From Pseudisothecium myosuroides (Eukaryota; Streptophyta; Bryopsida; Hypnales; Lembophyllaceae): 64,000 nt of DNA. How positions within the stretch are numbered: the stretch's first letter is position 1; every line of letters starts with the position of its first letter. The stretch is taken from contig OX637292.1 of NCBI GenBank assembly GCA_951799445.1, positions 12,713,296 to 12,777,295 of the forward strand. The letters are read 5' to 3'. The position numbers and the translations under genes are program-made. Positions 35,170-48,319 of the stretch are shown piece after piece. The notes under the pieces are model-generated. The model was not told the DNA's origin, did not search any database, and was given only the letters and a program-made list of their open reading frames with translations.

Positions 35170-38100
35170 ATGGATGTTAGAGGAAGGTTTAACTAGGAAT
35201 AGTACGTACAAAAGAAACAAGCACCAAACTCCATCAGATCTAAGCTTGGGTGTTCCAAGGAGTTTGTCTTGTGTATTTTTCAAACTCTTGCTCTTGGTCC
35301 TGCATGCACACACTTTATGATTATCACTATTGTGTCGAGAGCTATATAAAATGGATGATGTTCATCCAAGCAAGTTGAAGAAGTAATTTTTGTCAATTTT
35401 TTAGCAATGTAAAATTAATTAGTTGGTCACTTGGTGCTTCATGATTTTTATTCAAGGTTTTTGAATGAGATAAATAGGAATGTGAAGGGGGGGAAATCGC
35501 TAATAAAAAGTTCTCAAGTATAGTTTCTTCTCAAGTCGTAATTTATGTTGCCTCCATATCTACATTACCTTCCCTTCAAATCTCTTGTAGGCATTCAAGA
35601 TCAACTCTATGGCCACATACTCAAATGTCATTTATAAACTCAAGTTGGCCCTTAATCCCTTAAGGACAAGGAATAGTCACCAAATTTCCAACTTTATGGA
35701 GATATTTCATAAAACAAAACTTAGAATAATAATTTGATAATGTTTTTCAAATAAAAGTTGTAAAATGTGATCCATAGATCATATCCATGCAATTAGATCA
35801 ATTACTATACTAACCAATATTTTTCAACAACATTTGAAACAAAAAATTAAAAAATCTTTTTAAAATCAACTTAAAATTGAATATGTATAATTTTCACAAG
35901 ATTTTTTTTCTTTGAGCTCAAAATGTTAAGTACTAATTATGTTGATATTTTAAATTATTTTTATTTTACTTATTTATTGAAATCATTTCCTAAAGGGCAT
36001 GTTTTGAACTAAAAAATTAGTTTTGAAGTCACATAAACTTACACTCCTTGACTATTTATACTATGCTTATACTATAGATAATTTGAAAAAAGGAGTTGTG
36101 AATTTTTTCTATACTAATGTTAAAGAACTAACATAAGTATCTACAAATCTTTAGATGGATGAAAAAATGAAGATTTTATTTACTCAAGACATTTTTGAAA
36201 TCCTTCATTGTTTGAATTTGAACATTTAGTCCATTTGGAGTTAATAATCTACTCAGTATTGAAGATGACCAAAATTGTCAAATGAAGAATGACAAACAAG
36301 TAATTTTGTAGGCAACTTCCAAATTGTATATTTGAGCTTACTGATTCACCAACCTTATTGATTTGCAAATACTTAGAGAATTTTAGAATTTCAAACGCTA
36401 TAATATTTCAACCTACTAGATTGATCAAGTTTATTTTTTGATGTTTCAATTGAAATTGATTTAATTTTTATTCAAACATCACAAAAAAATTTGAGGTATT
36501 TTCAATTTTTTAATAATGCCTCTATAAGCACTAATAAATTCTCAATTCTAGCAATGAACAACTTGTTGTTAAAGGAAACATTTCAATGTCAATCAAATTG
36601 AGGAAGTGTAGACAATATATTTTTAATACAAACATGGTTATACATCTTATATAGTTATTAATGTACCTTAGCCTAATTGCAAGTCAAATTACTAATGTTC
36701 ATTAGACTTATAGAAAACAAGGGATCTCCAACCTTAAAATATGAAAAAAAAACTCCAAATTTTTTAGGCTAATGTGAATTAAATGTTTGTTAATCTTGGA
36801 TGATCCCAAATGAAGCCTATGTTAAAAGAAAAACTCATTATTTACTACCAACTTATTGTATAATTATATTTTGAAAATATTATCTCTTTTAAATGCATTT
36901 GAAGGTGGTAAATGTGTATGTATGTATAAAAATTTAGGAATATATATACATATGCAAATTATTAATATAATAGTAGTTGTTTAAATATATTTATGAAAAA
37001 AGATATGTCAATATATTTTAGATATTGATAAGTATTGATGTGCTTGAATTTTAGTTGTAGACATAATATGGGATAGGAAGGTAGAGAGCATTTTAAAAGG
37101 ATTGTTATCATCATTAGGTGTAGTTAATAGATAGTATTGTACATTAACCTCATAAAGACCAAACATTCAAAATTTGAACAATGGATGATTGCAAAGTTGC
37201 TAGAATGCAAAGAATCTTGGATTTTTCCAAATATCTAAATATGTGTAGATTCTAGGCATAAGTTCTCTAGATATCATTTGTATGGTAAAGAATTTTACAA
37301 CTTCCTTTGCAAATCTTCTCTGGTTCAGGGAGAATAAGTTCGTATGACTTCAAAACAAAAAACAACAACTTGAATATTTAAATATAATATAAACCTTAAA
37401 AATTGCTATAGTTACACCTTGACATTTTGAACTTTAATCCCTAGAAAACCAAATGTCCAGCCAATAGACATTTGATTTTCAAGTAGGTGATCATGAAGTC
37501 AAAAATTGAATGATCAAATTATGTTTCTAGTCTCTGTAATAGAAAAAATTCAACCTCATCATATCAATAATCCTACACCATCTAGGAATCCAAGAAGGGA
37601 AAACAAACCAATTAATTACAACAACTTAACAACAATCATGATGAACTTCAAATTATACACCTTTATCAAGGCATAAACATGTTATCTCAAATGTTTCAAC
37701 TAGTCTTACAAATGAAGACACACAGAGGGGAAAAAAAAGACTCCTATTCCATGCACACAAAAGAAGAATTGTCCATAGATCTCCAAGCCAACCTATCAAT
37801 TTTGTACAATTTCAAAACCTCCAACAAAATCACATCTTTATGAAGTAGAATGTAGTTATTTACATTTACCACAAACTCCGGTTAGGAAATGCTTCCAACT
37901 TTGTCGGTCTCTAAGAAGTGTTGTTGTTCTAAGAAGTATTATTGCTTCTTATTGTTCAATACACTATATCTTTGGACATCCAAACAAATTATACAGCCGC
38001 TCTACCCTTCTCAAGATCTATGACAATTTACTTTAAACTGTTCTTGAATGGCAAATGAAGTTCTTCAATGTTGCAAATTAGATTGAAGACACCAAATTCT

Positions 38101-41100
38101 TAATTAACCAATTCACCGCTCTTGGCCTCTTTATTGGTGCTTGTTTCTCAATTTTCCTCTCAAATGGCTAAAATTTAATCACACAAACTTCCAAGTAAAG
38201 TGAGAACCCTGAAAAAATTCAATAGATGTCAAGGTATGACACAAAATGCAAGGATATCATTATCCCCAATGAATCATAGATTAGGTGGACACATGAACCT
38301 AGTACTTATATATTAGAGAATCTCTATAATTAAACCAAATGCACAAGGACATGTACCAAATTTAAGTATACATTGAGCTTGTTTGGCAGCTCAAGCCTAA
38401 AATTTATGTACACCCCAACAATCTTTGCATTGGGCCTTTAACACCTATCATTGTTGTACAAAAATTAACATCGAAACAATCGGGAAAAGGATATTATAAA
38501 ATGGGTTCTTTTAGGAGAAAATTCAATTAAGTTAGCTAGAGTTTTTGGTAGCTGAGGTTACACATTGGGAAATGACATATTATTTAGGAAATAATGTGTC
38601 AATGGGCTCTTAGAGAAATTTTAGTACTAAAATGTTCATGCACAACTCATAAAAAAATCTGTAAGTATGTCAATCAATTAGTAGACTATGAATGCAATCT
38701 CATGCAAATGTTGTATATTATTAAATAAATTAAAAAAATACTACGGGATACTAAACTAGGGTCCTTTCAATGCACATCACTCGTAGCAATAGTTGATTAT
38801 TATATAATTTCTTTTAAATCAATCATCAAGCGTTAATTTTAAATTTAATATTCATAGCTTTTTTTTCTTTTATTCCATTCTTTAATTAATTTCATAATGC
38901 CTCACTTCACTCAATTACATCTATCATCATATTAAATAAATATCAATCTATCAATTTTAATAATTTTCAATGACTATTTGCTCTTATACATTTTTACTTG
39001 TACAATTTTTTTTTATAAAATATTAGAAATTTCAAATCATGGTTGAATGATAATCATTATTAAATCACAATCTTTAAGAACACTTACAACATTCTTACTT
39101 TGGATACAAATATATATCCGGCCATAGTCCTTAATTAGCTAGACATACACTTATTCATCAAATGATCAAAATTCTTATGGACCATGGCAATAGTCAATAA
39201 TATCCTCCAATTTTAATCATGCATTGCACACTCGCAATAAAATAAAATGAATGATTACAATGTATAACTCATACACAATTTATTCTATACATCATAGCTA
39301 ATAGTTGTTCAATTGTCTCATATTAATTTATACTCAAGCTATTTTAAATTTTCTAATTTAAATTTCACCAATTTCACCACATATGAATATTATCTATGCA
39401 TATTTTTATAAATAAAGAATCTAGACTACATGCGTCTGCTTTCTTTACAAAAAAGAAATTCCAAATTACTTATACTTGAAACCTCTTCATTAACATTTCT
39501 TTGACGCTTGTAACTGTTTATAGTTGTTCTTTAAATTTTACCACTTTAAACTGCCAATAGCCACCTTTTAGGGTCTAATGTACATTTGCATTTATATTGC
39601 ACAAATTTTTCAAAATTAAATTCAAATACAAATCCAATTTACACCAAAATAATGATATCCACACAAACTTTAAAAATTGGTGTTTACAATCACCAATATT
39701 GGACCTAATTAGCAAGCGCTAGGTTGAATTACAGGAATCTTTTCCAACAAACCTTCAAACTCAGAACATGCTCAAATCTTGATCATAGGAAAATTATATG
39801 TTGGTCCATCTTAAATGCTCAGTCTCCCAATCTTTCATTTTCCAAACAAGTTCAGTCCAATCCTCTAAATTAGTCTTTCTTCCTGCAATCTTCCAATCAA
39901 TCTCGCTCATACAAGTCACTTGATTATTCTTGCTTACTCTCACAATCACAATGCTCAATTTCTTGCAATGTTTTTCTTGCGGTGCTCTTTTGCTCTCTAC
40001 CGCTCAAAACAATTGCAAACTTTCAACAACAAACCTCACAAGCACTGTCAACAACTTCTGCAATTTTCAACACTGCAATTCCAATCTCTCACAGTCGCTC
40101 ACAAGCACACACCCAGAATAATTTCATACAAAATTCTCACAATTTCCGACACCACCACAATTGCAATTGTACACACTCATGATAAACAACAATAAAATTT
40201 CCACACATGCGACGTACTCACAAAAAGAAAAACCTTGACTTACAATATTGCAAATAAACAATAATATTAATATATGAAAACACACTTACATGTGAACATT
40301 CTTCAAATGCCAATTTTTTAAAAAAAATTCTAGCTATTTATACTCTTTTATAGAACAATCACAAACCCTCCCAAGGAATATAGTGGTTATTCATTTTTTA
40401 TTTTAATTTTTTTGATATTTTATGACATTTCATAATATTCCTAATCTTTTTAATATTTAAGTGATAATTATTTAAAGTCTTTTTCGTGTCCATTTTTGTA
40501 TTTTAGAACAAAAACATCCCACATTTCTTAAAGAATATGTAAATGGGGATTTCTATCCAAAAATTCTAATTGCAATACTTTAAGTGTACAATTTGACTTG
40601 AGATTGGAATTCAAAGCTAAAAAAGAATAAAGAGATAAACGTCAATATAAGATTCAAACCTCATATCTTTGCACAAAAGAAATAATTGATGTAAATACAA
40701 AATTGTTAGGTATTGTGCATTAAATGCGACATACACAGACTCAAAAAAATAAACAATGACTAGAGAAAATTGACCTAGATATTTAAAAAATAATAATGGA
40801 GGATTATATGTACGTATTATTTTAAAATACTATCTTGGCAGTTTGATTAGGTGATAGTGCACACATATGCATGACAAATTGATCAAACTTGAACTATTGT
40901 CTAAAACAATTGTCCTAAGCCAATGGAATACTAGATAGGACTAGGACATCATCAATCCAGTCAATAGCATTGGTAATGGACTAAAAACAAGTAAACCTTA
41001 GAAATACAAGTGTAATTGTAATAAAATCTAAAACCAAGTATGTGTAATTCTAAACTTTAAATCTACTTGAAAAGTGACTTTAGTCACATAACAATAGACT

Positions 41101-42700
41101 ATTTAACCTTCCCTATTTAAAAAATCTATAGTGGTGGTCTTGGATTTTATCAGATAGAGAAAAACTTAAACTACAACACATACTTAGATGACAATAGAGA
41201 TTTTTTGTTAGTAATTTTAGCCAAATTTTTACATAAAATTTGGTTGGCTAAGTGATACAAAGGATTTTGAAAAAGAAGAAGGAATAATAGGTAGATTTTT
41301 TACATGAAGTCACCTATCTAGAATGTACATCTACATCATACAAATTTTCAAGCAATTCAAAGCAATTCCACCTAGTCATTGCCCAACTTATTAGTTATTT
41401 GCGCTGTGCAATAGACCTAACGATTTATTCAAGATTATAAGTTTTTATAAAAGCTAATTATTTTTATCAAGATTAAAGATATTAGTGCATATCTAAAAAG
41501 ATAATAGGTGTAATGACCCATATGACATGAAAAAGGAATTAATCTATACATTTGACAAGACTTTTATACAAAAACAAAGTACAAATATATACAACATACA
41601 TTTAAAGATAATAATTTTAGAAATTTTTGTCATATTCCAAAGTTATAGGAGACCAATAATCTTGAGAAAATGTAAATGATTGTCTTGCTAGTTTTTGATT
41701 ACCTAACCTATTGCAAATTCTTTTTTTGTTAACTACCGTAGTGCTACACTTAATTTATAATTTGAATGCATCTTTACCCTTGAACAATTGAAAATTGCAA
41801 GGTTCTATGAACTAAATTTTCAAATCTAATAAAAGATTTTAGAACACTAGATGTGAAGAACTTGCACTACATTTGGTGTACAACAAAATCACCTCCCTTA
41901 ATATTACCATAATAAACCATGTTATGATAGATGCTTCCATATCATTCATATCAATATGTGGTTGAATCTTTGAATTTTTAGAAATATGCATTGAATGTAC
42001 ATTTGTTGGTCGGATGGATTTTTGAGTTCTCGAATAGCAATACATTTAAAAAAAATTATTGATAGAATTGCCAAATTTAGACATATGCTTCCATATGTTA
42101 TTTGCAATCAAATCACCTTGGGCGCATACTCCATAAACATTCTTTAGAATATAATGCTTTTGTCTTATGATATTAAATCACATTACCATGTACATTAGGG
42201 CCACCATGAGAACCATATCCATGATTGATTGATAAATAATGTTTTTTTTCATCTTTTCTACTTTTTCCTCTATAAGGACAATTTTGTAATAAATGTCCAC
42301 TAATACCAATACACTTCTATAAAAAAAACTCTAATAACCATGTATAGTAAAGAAACATATTTATTATTTAAGTTACTATGATGAAATTTTTATTTCTTAA
42401 AATTAATTTTCCATCTAAAACTAGTAAAAATTCATGTGTGGTACTTGTTATATTCTGGTATGAACAATGTTGTTTCCAAGTATCTATAAAATTAGAATGA
42501 ATCCAAAATGGATCTTCTAATTTATTTTCATCCCTCTCATGTTTTTTATTCTCATTTTTATTTTTTATTTTTTTGCTCCTTGATTGTACTGTCAACAACC
42601 TTGATCTATATTAAATCCTTTTTTTAGTAACTTTGAATTGAATTTGTTTTTTATTGCTCTTTTGTCACCATCTATTATTAACTTTAGTTTCAAATTATGG
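35170..42700. other. Long gene-free AT-rich stretch
   Basis: About 7.5 kb of strongly AT-rich sequence with dense stops in all frames; I see no gene, RNA gene or intact transposon. The part 39,700-40,200 is richer in C on the + strand (CTCACAATCACAATGCTC and similar), resembling a decayed LTR or promoter, but no termini were found. Confidence 0.5.
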
Positions 42701-42779
42701 ACTATTTTGAACTTTACTTTTATTTTATTGACTAAAATTTTAGTTTTAAATTATCAAAAATTTATGTTTTTATCAATTT

Positions 42780-43110
42780 TAGATTATTGACTTCAAATTC
42801 AGATTATTGACTTCTAATAACTGACTTTAGATTATTGTCAATTATTGGCTTTACATTATCATTGATCATTGCCTTTAAATTATCATTTATTATTGTCAAC
42901 TTTAGATTATCGTCGATTATCAAATTTAGATTATTGTTGATTATCAACTTTAAATTATTGTTGTTTATCGCCAATTTTAGATTATTGTCGATTATCAGCT
43001 TTAGATTATCATCAATTATCAACTTTAAATTATTGTTTATTATTGTCAACTTTAGACTATTGTCAATTCAGATAATCATCTTTGGTCTTAGATTATTGAC
43101 TTTTTTATTC
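42780..43110. repeat. Minisatellite of ~24-33 bp degenerate units
   Basis: About 11-12 tandem copies of a unit like AACTTTAGATTATTGTCGATT with variable length. It keeps both strands open for 80-106 codons and gives a repetitive peptide (NNLKLIIDD type), which is a by-product of the repeat and not evidence for a gene. Confidence 0.8.
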
Positions 43111-43149
43111 AAATTATCGATTGTTACTGACTTTAGCTTAGTTTTATTA

Positions 43150-44994
43150 TACTAAAAACCTATTCTCACAGTATTCAAATTGATTGTTACTTACCAATGC
43201 TATTATAGACTTGCTCAACTAGACTAGCCAAATTGACTATTGTAATTGATTGTGAAATGAAGTGCTAATAGCTAAAGTAATTGTAAGAATAGACTATTGT
43301 AGACTTAAATCAATTGTTATCAACTTACACTGAATTTTTTTGCCAAAGTAGCCAAATCAATTGTGGAAGGGCAATTTGTATCGTCTCATCAAGTATGATG
43401 GATGATGCTTTCTTACTGGATCAATAGTGGAAAGTATTCAATGACTTTTGAACTATTCATTATTTGCTCATTTTGATGTATGGAAAAGAATTCATAACGT
43501 TTGGAGTCAATAGCATAGAAGTTCAGAATTTCCCTAAATCCTTGTTTGAACCTTAAAATATTGTTTTCTGTAGTATGGTATTTGCAAATCGAATCACATA
43601 AAAACAAGATGATGACTTGTGTGCCCATGTAGCAAACAAAGAAAAGAGTATTTGAAATTGCACTAGCAGATGCACTAAAAATGATGACGTGATGTGGGCC
43701 GTTTACTAGTTAAAAGATAGGCATCTTATTATTTCTAAAACGGTTCCAAGTTGAGAGGTAGTTAGATTGGTTGGGTGATTAGCCTTGTTGGAGGGATAGA
43801 CTCTTGGGTAGGCTAGCCTCGTTAGGTGTTTAGGATTTGGTTGGGCATTTGTCCCATATTGTTTTCAACCTTGAGACCTTCTGGTTAATATTTAAATGTT
43901 TTGTTTCCTTCTTTAGAGCTCTCTTGTTTTGGGGGTACTTGGCTTTCTCTTTTGATTTCAACGGATTTGATTTGAAAAAGCCTTGTAATCTAAGTTGGAA
44001 GGCATTGAGGACGATTTTATAAATCATCACTTATTTGAAATCATTTTTTTTGCAAATTATACTTTTATTGAACATTGTGGTTGCAAATTACTTTTGCTTT
44101 TTGTGTACTTAGGAGGGTTAAACTTTAGAGCTTGAAAGGGTGTAGCATGCAAACTTGAGAGGATTTTGAGTGCTACTGCATCTTACAAGTATCAAGGGTT
44201 GAGTTTCAAGATTAGGGTTGCAGGTGAAGGAATTTGCTAAAGCAATAGCGTTGTATAATTTATCATTGAAGAAACTAGTTTTTTTTCGATTTTGTAGATT
44301 GGATTAGGTATTGGATAAAAGTTATTTTAGTCTTTTTGACATTTCTTCCCCTTTCACAAACATTTACCATAGCCAAGAGCCCCATGCTTTTCTGGATAGA
44401 CAACAAAACCTCACAAAATCTTCGATGTAAAACATCCGGAGTAGTAGCGTTTGTAACTGGTGTAGGTTTTGAGATGTGTAATGGACCAAAACTTCCCAAA
44501 GACTTGGATCAAGGTAATGGGATAGTGGCTAGTATTTCAAATTTATAAAAAATAAGTTGTCAATTCTAGAGAGATGCATTGTACAAAAATCTATAAAACC
44601 ACATGAGAACAAAAAGGGTCCTCAAACTATAATATAGAATAAAAAATGAACTACTTATAAAGTCAAATAATTCTAATATAGCATTTAGAAAATGTATATA
44701 AAGAATATTTTGGAAATATTTTCAATATATTTTTAGAATATTACAAAAATGAGGAATATTTTGAAGATATATTATTCAATACTTATATGAGGTAAATTTG
44801 AAACAAACTAAAATCATTGTTTAAAAGCTTTTGAATTTAAAAATGTGCAATCCTTTGGACTAACATGTGTCTGTCTTTCTCATTCATGAATGTTTGCTGT
44901 TTTCAGTGAGAAATGTTTTATTGGTCACCAACTATTTTATTTATAGACTATGGATTTATCCGTAATTAGTTAAATATTAGTTAGTTAGAGCATT
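43150..44994. other. Gene-free stretch
   Basis: No recognisable gene. The minus strand at 44,499-44,275 has a 74-codon frame with mixed composition (HISKPTPVTNATTPDVLHRR) that could be an old coding fragment; I cannot assign it. Confidence 0.4.
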
Positions 44995-44997
44995 TGT

Positions 44998-45442
44998 AGT
45001 GATCTTGACAAACGTGATGGTATCGGCATTGTGTTGAGTGCCGAGTGTTTTGGAATAAAATATGCGCCCCAATGCAACCGTTATGGAGTCTCACTTCCAT
45101 GACCTTAGTATGCAACACATGGAATCGACAAATTTGCAAAATGTGAAGGGCCCGCAAGTTGGCTTCTGAAAGAAATAATCATTATTGTCAACTCTTTTCC
45201 GCATTGTTAAGCATGCCAATCAATTCAATCTTCCCTAAATTCTTTGAAAAGTTTTCTTTTTAATGTATATTCTTCTCTTCTTTTCTTTTTACAATGCCAG
45301 AAAGTCCACTTGACATTTGGATTGCCGGCTTTGCATTGGATCAATTTGTTCTAAAAACAACCCGGCACTATGTGGGCCTTGTGGAATGTCCCTGCATTTG
45401 CCAATACAGGGATTGTTTATTGAGACACTACTGTGTATGCTC
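44998..45442. mobile_element. Tourist-like MITE, 445 bp
   Basis: TTA on both sides (44,995-44,997; 45,443-45,445). The left end GAGCATTTGTAGTG pairs with the right end CACTACTGTGTATGCTC with small gaps. It shares the GAGCAT start with the other Tourist-like elements in this window but has a different interior. Non-coding. Confidence 0.78.
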
Positions 45443-45445
45443 TTA

Positions 45446-46381
45446 CTTGTAATCTTATTTTTTAAGAGTACTAAAACACATTTTGAAATTGCTATTCTAG
45501 AAACACAATATTAGCCATATACCTTGGCATGGTTTAATAAAAAGAATGTGTCAAAACTGCATATAAGAGCAATTTTTGAATGCTTTTGTTGTTTTCTACA
45601 ATTGCGGCTAAGTACTCAAGTCATCATAAATAGTAAAATTTTGGATATCCTCAAAATGCAAGGAGAGACTTTATTTTGAAAATCTTCTAAATATTTTGTT
45701 GCTCTCTCTTTGTAGCTCCCTTGTTTTCTACTAGTTTTTTTTCACGTGGTAAAATGCGTCAAAGTTCTTTTCTTCGTTTTTCCTCTTGACAAACCAAAAG
45801 TAAGAACCAAAATTCAATCTTTTGCCTCAAATTCCTAGCCTTGATGCCCACTTGTATGTAAAAACAAATGTCTATGCCAAATCAAAATCAAAAAAGGTGA
45901 TTTTTAAGTTTTCAAGAGTTAGAATGGCCTATGCCAATTTTTGTGATGTTTTCATTTCTATGTGAGTAGGGATTAACTACATTTTAGAAGTAGCTTTGCC
46001 TTATTGTTAAACTAAAGCAACCAAAAAGTTAAAATTCAATATTAAAAATAGTTTTTGGGTCATTGCAAGAAACACCTGTACTTGAACATTGTCACAAAGA
46101 GTATGCGGAAGCTTTCTTCTACAATAACTTTTGAAGCATGACTCGCATGACGTTGAAATTTTTACTGGAGATGTTTGTCTCGAGTGTAATCATCTCTCAT
46201 ATTTTTCAATAAAATTTAAAAAATCATTTTATATTGAAAACCCAATTAAAATAATATTTTGAATTTTGAATTTTAGGAGGTTTGAGTACTATGGAATCCC
46301 CAAATTTAATGATTTAGAGCTGAAGTTTCTACGATCTATTCCCGTAGTAGGATGTCATGTTTCTACCAAGGGGAAATTTAA
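45446..46381. other. Gene-free stretch
   Basis: Nothing coding. At ~46,066 the stretch GGGTCATTGCAAGAAACACC resembles the terminus of the element at 55,158, suggesting a decayed relative. Confidence 0.45.
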
Positions 46382-47302
46382 CCCCTAAAGTTCCTTGACT
46401 ATGTTCTCACCAAAAATGCTCCAAAACTGCCATTTCTAGTACAAGTACCAAGTTTTTGAAAAATATCATTTTTGGACACATGTAACCGTAGGATCTTGTA
46501 TTACTCTAGTTTGAAAGTATGTGGAAAAAATTTCAAAAATTTCCATCGTGTAGATTGGAAGATATTAGCGTTTGAAGTGGCAAAAGTCCTTTTTTGGCCT
46601 TGCGAAAAACCGGGCAGCTGCACTTCACAAGGTCAGATTATTATGAAAAAAAATTCAAAATGGTTGTGCTTCTTTGGATTCATTTTTCAAGGCAAGTTGG
46701 CTACATGCTTGAAAATTTTCAAATTATTTGGAGTTGTACAACATATAGGAAAAAAATAGTAAGTAGAAAGAAGTAGAGAATGGCTCAAAACACTAAATTG
46801 TTAAGAAGTTAATTATGGAATTGAAAAATGCCAATCCCAATGCATGCAATGTTGTAATAAACAATCTACATCCTAAAATTTTATTTTTTTTGAAAAATAT
46901 TGAAAATTGAGTGAAATAAACAACTTTAAAGTTTATTTTAGAATAGACAATCTATAATTGCCCGCAAACTAAACATCCTCATAACGTTTGACTCATTGAT
47001 AAGAATGGAATGATTCGAAGCTTTCCACGTGTATATAAATCTAATAAACTAATTTCAAATTTTTATTTTTGAAGAAAGTGATTTTTTCTAATCTGCCCGG
47101 ACTGCCTGAGTTGAGAAACAAACATATTAGACCATAACTTTTGACTCGTATTTCCAAATGTCATGAAATTTGGTGCATATGAAAGATATTTCTTGTTCCC
47201 ACCTTCTATGAAAATTTCAGCCCAAAATACACAAATATCTAGTCACACGTACCTGCCCAAAATTTTTGTGTTGCCAAAAAAGGCATGTTGGTCCTTTAGG
47301 GG
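46382..47302. mobile_element. TTAA-flanked inverted-repeat element, copy B (921 bp)
   Basis: TTAA at 46,378-46,381 and 47,303-47,306. Ends are CCCCTAAAGTTCC and the inverse of CCCCTAAAGGACC. Collinear with copy A at 27,752-28,690 with substitutions and small indels, which shows the two boundaries are real element ends. No conserved coding frame. Confidence 0.8.
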
Positions 47303-47619
47303 TTAAGAATATTTTATTTTATGTCCTCTATATTCATGCAAAAAGGGCTCCTTTGTGCGAGCAATTTTGAACATTGAAAATGGTTTCAAGATCTCTCTTT
47401 CGGTGAAATCTCTTTACTACAAAATCTTTACAAATGCCCAATTTTTAATTTCTTTCTATAAAAAAAATTCCTATTTTTGCAAATAAAAATGTTATAGTAT
47501 CTATTCTCTTGCAATTATGCACTTTTCAAGTTCCGAGATTTTTTTTTGCTTTTCCTTCATAGGGTACCTTTTTCTTATAGGTGTATAAATTTTTTATATT
47601 TTTTATATTTAAAAAAAAA

Positions 47620-47915
47620 TGTTTTTCTATTTTTATAGTACTCCTCTCAAAATGGCTGAAAACTGCCAAAGTAGAACAAAAACAACAAGTCTTTCTGGCA
47701 ACGACCCTTTTTGGAAGTAAAATATTTGTCTTCCCTATTTTTTATAAGTCTCTCCCTAAAATTTTGCATGCCAATAATTTCTTACATATGTTGCACACTT
47801 CCACATTTTATTTCAAATTTTCATTTGTCTTTAAGGTTGTTGCAAGAAAGACTTGCCGTTTTTGTTCCACTTTGGATTGTTTTGGGATAGTACTCCGATA
47901 CTATGACCTTTTGGC
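47620..47915. repeat. Foldback element, ~290 bp
   Basis: Inverse arms of ~80 bp: AAAGTAGAACAAAAACAACA at ~47,670 pairs with TGCCGTTTTTGTTCCACTTT at ~47,852, and ATAGTACTCC at ~47,636 pairs with ATAGTACTCCGATACTAT at ~47,888. The centre is ~100 bp. Terminal target duplication not resolved. Confidence 0.65.
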
Positions 47916-48319
47916 AACAAGTTTTTAAAAATAATAGTTTAAAAAAAGTTAATTAGTATAACACTAAAAATAACATATCACCGAAATTTTAGACCTAAAA
48001 AAATCTAGGTCAAAAGTTATTCACAAAATAGAGTGATATGAAATTTTGAAGAATTTTTTTTTTTTTACATTTTAAAATGTAAAAAATAGGAAAAATAATT
48101 TATAAATTTAATCTAAAAATTGGACATTTAAAAAGACTTCATAGTCTTGTGACAAATAACCAATACCAATGTTTTTTGCAATGATCCTTTTATGCTAGGT
48201 TTGATACCTTTATACACAATATCCAAATGATGCATTCTTCGGTGCATTGAAATCTCCTTACATCTTCCAATCACAAAGCATAAAAGTTTGACTAATTTAC
48301 TAATGAAAATTGCACATAG
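47916..48319. other. Gene-free stretch
   Basis: AT-rich, no gene seen; precedes the duplicated psbW block. Confidence 0.5.

Noticed and set aside
42804..43155. Repetitive Asn/Leu/Ile frames on both strands
   Set aside because: Product of the minisatellite.
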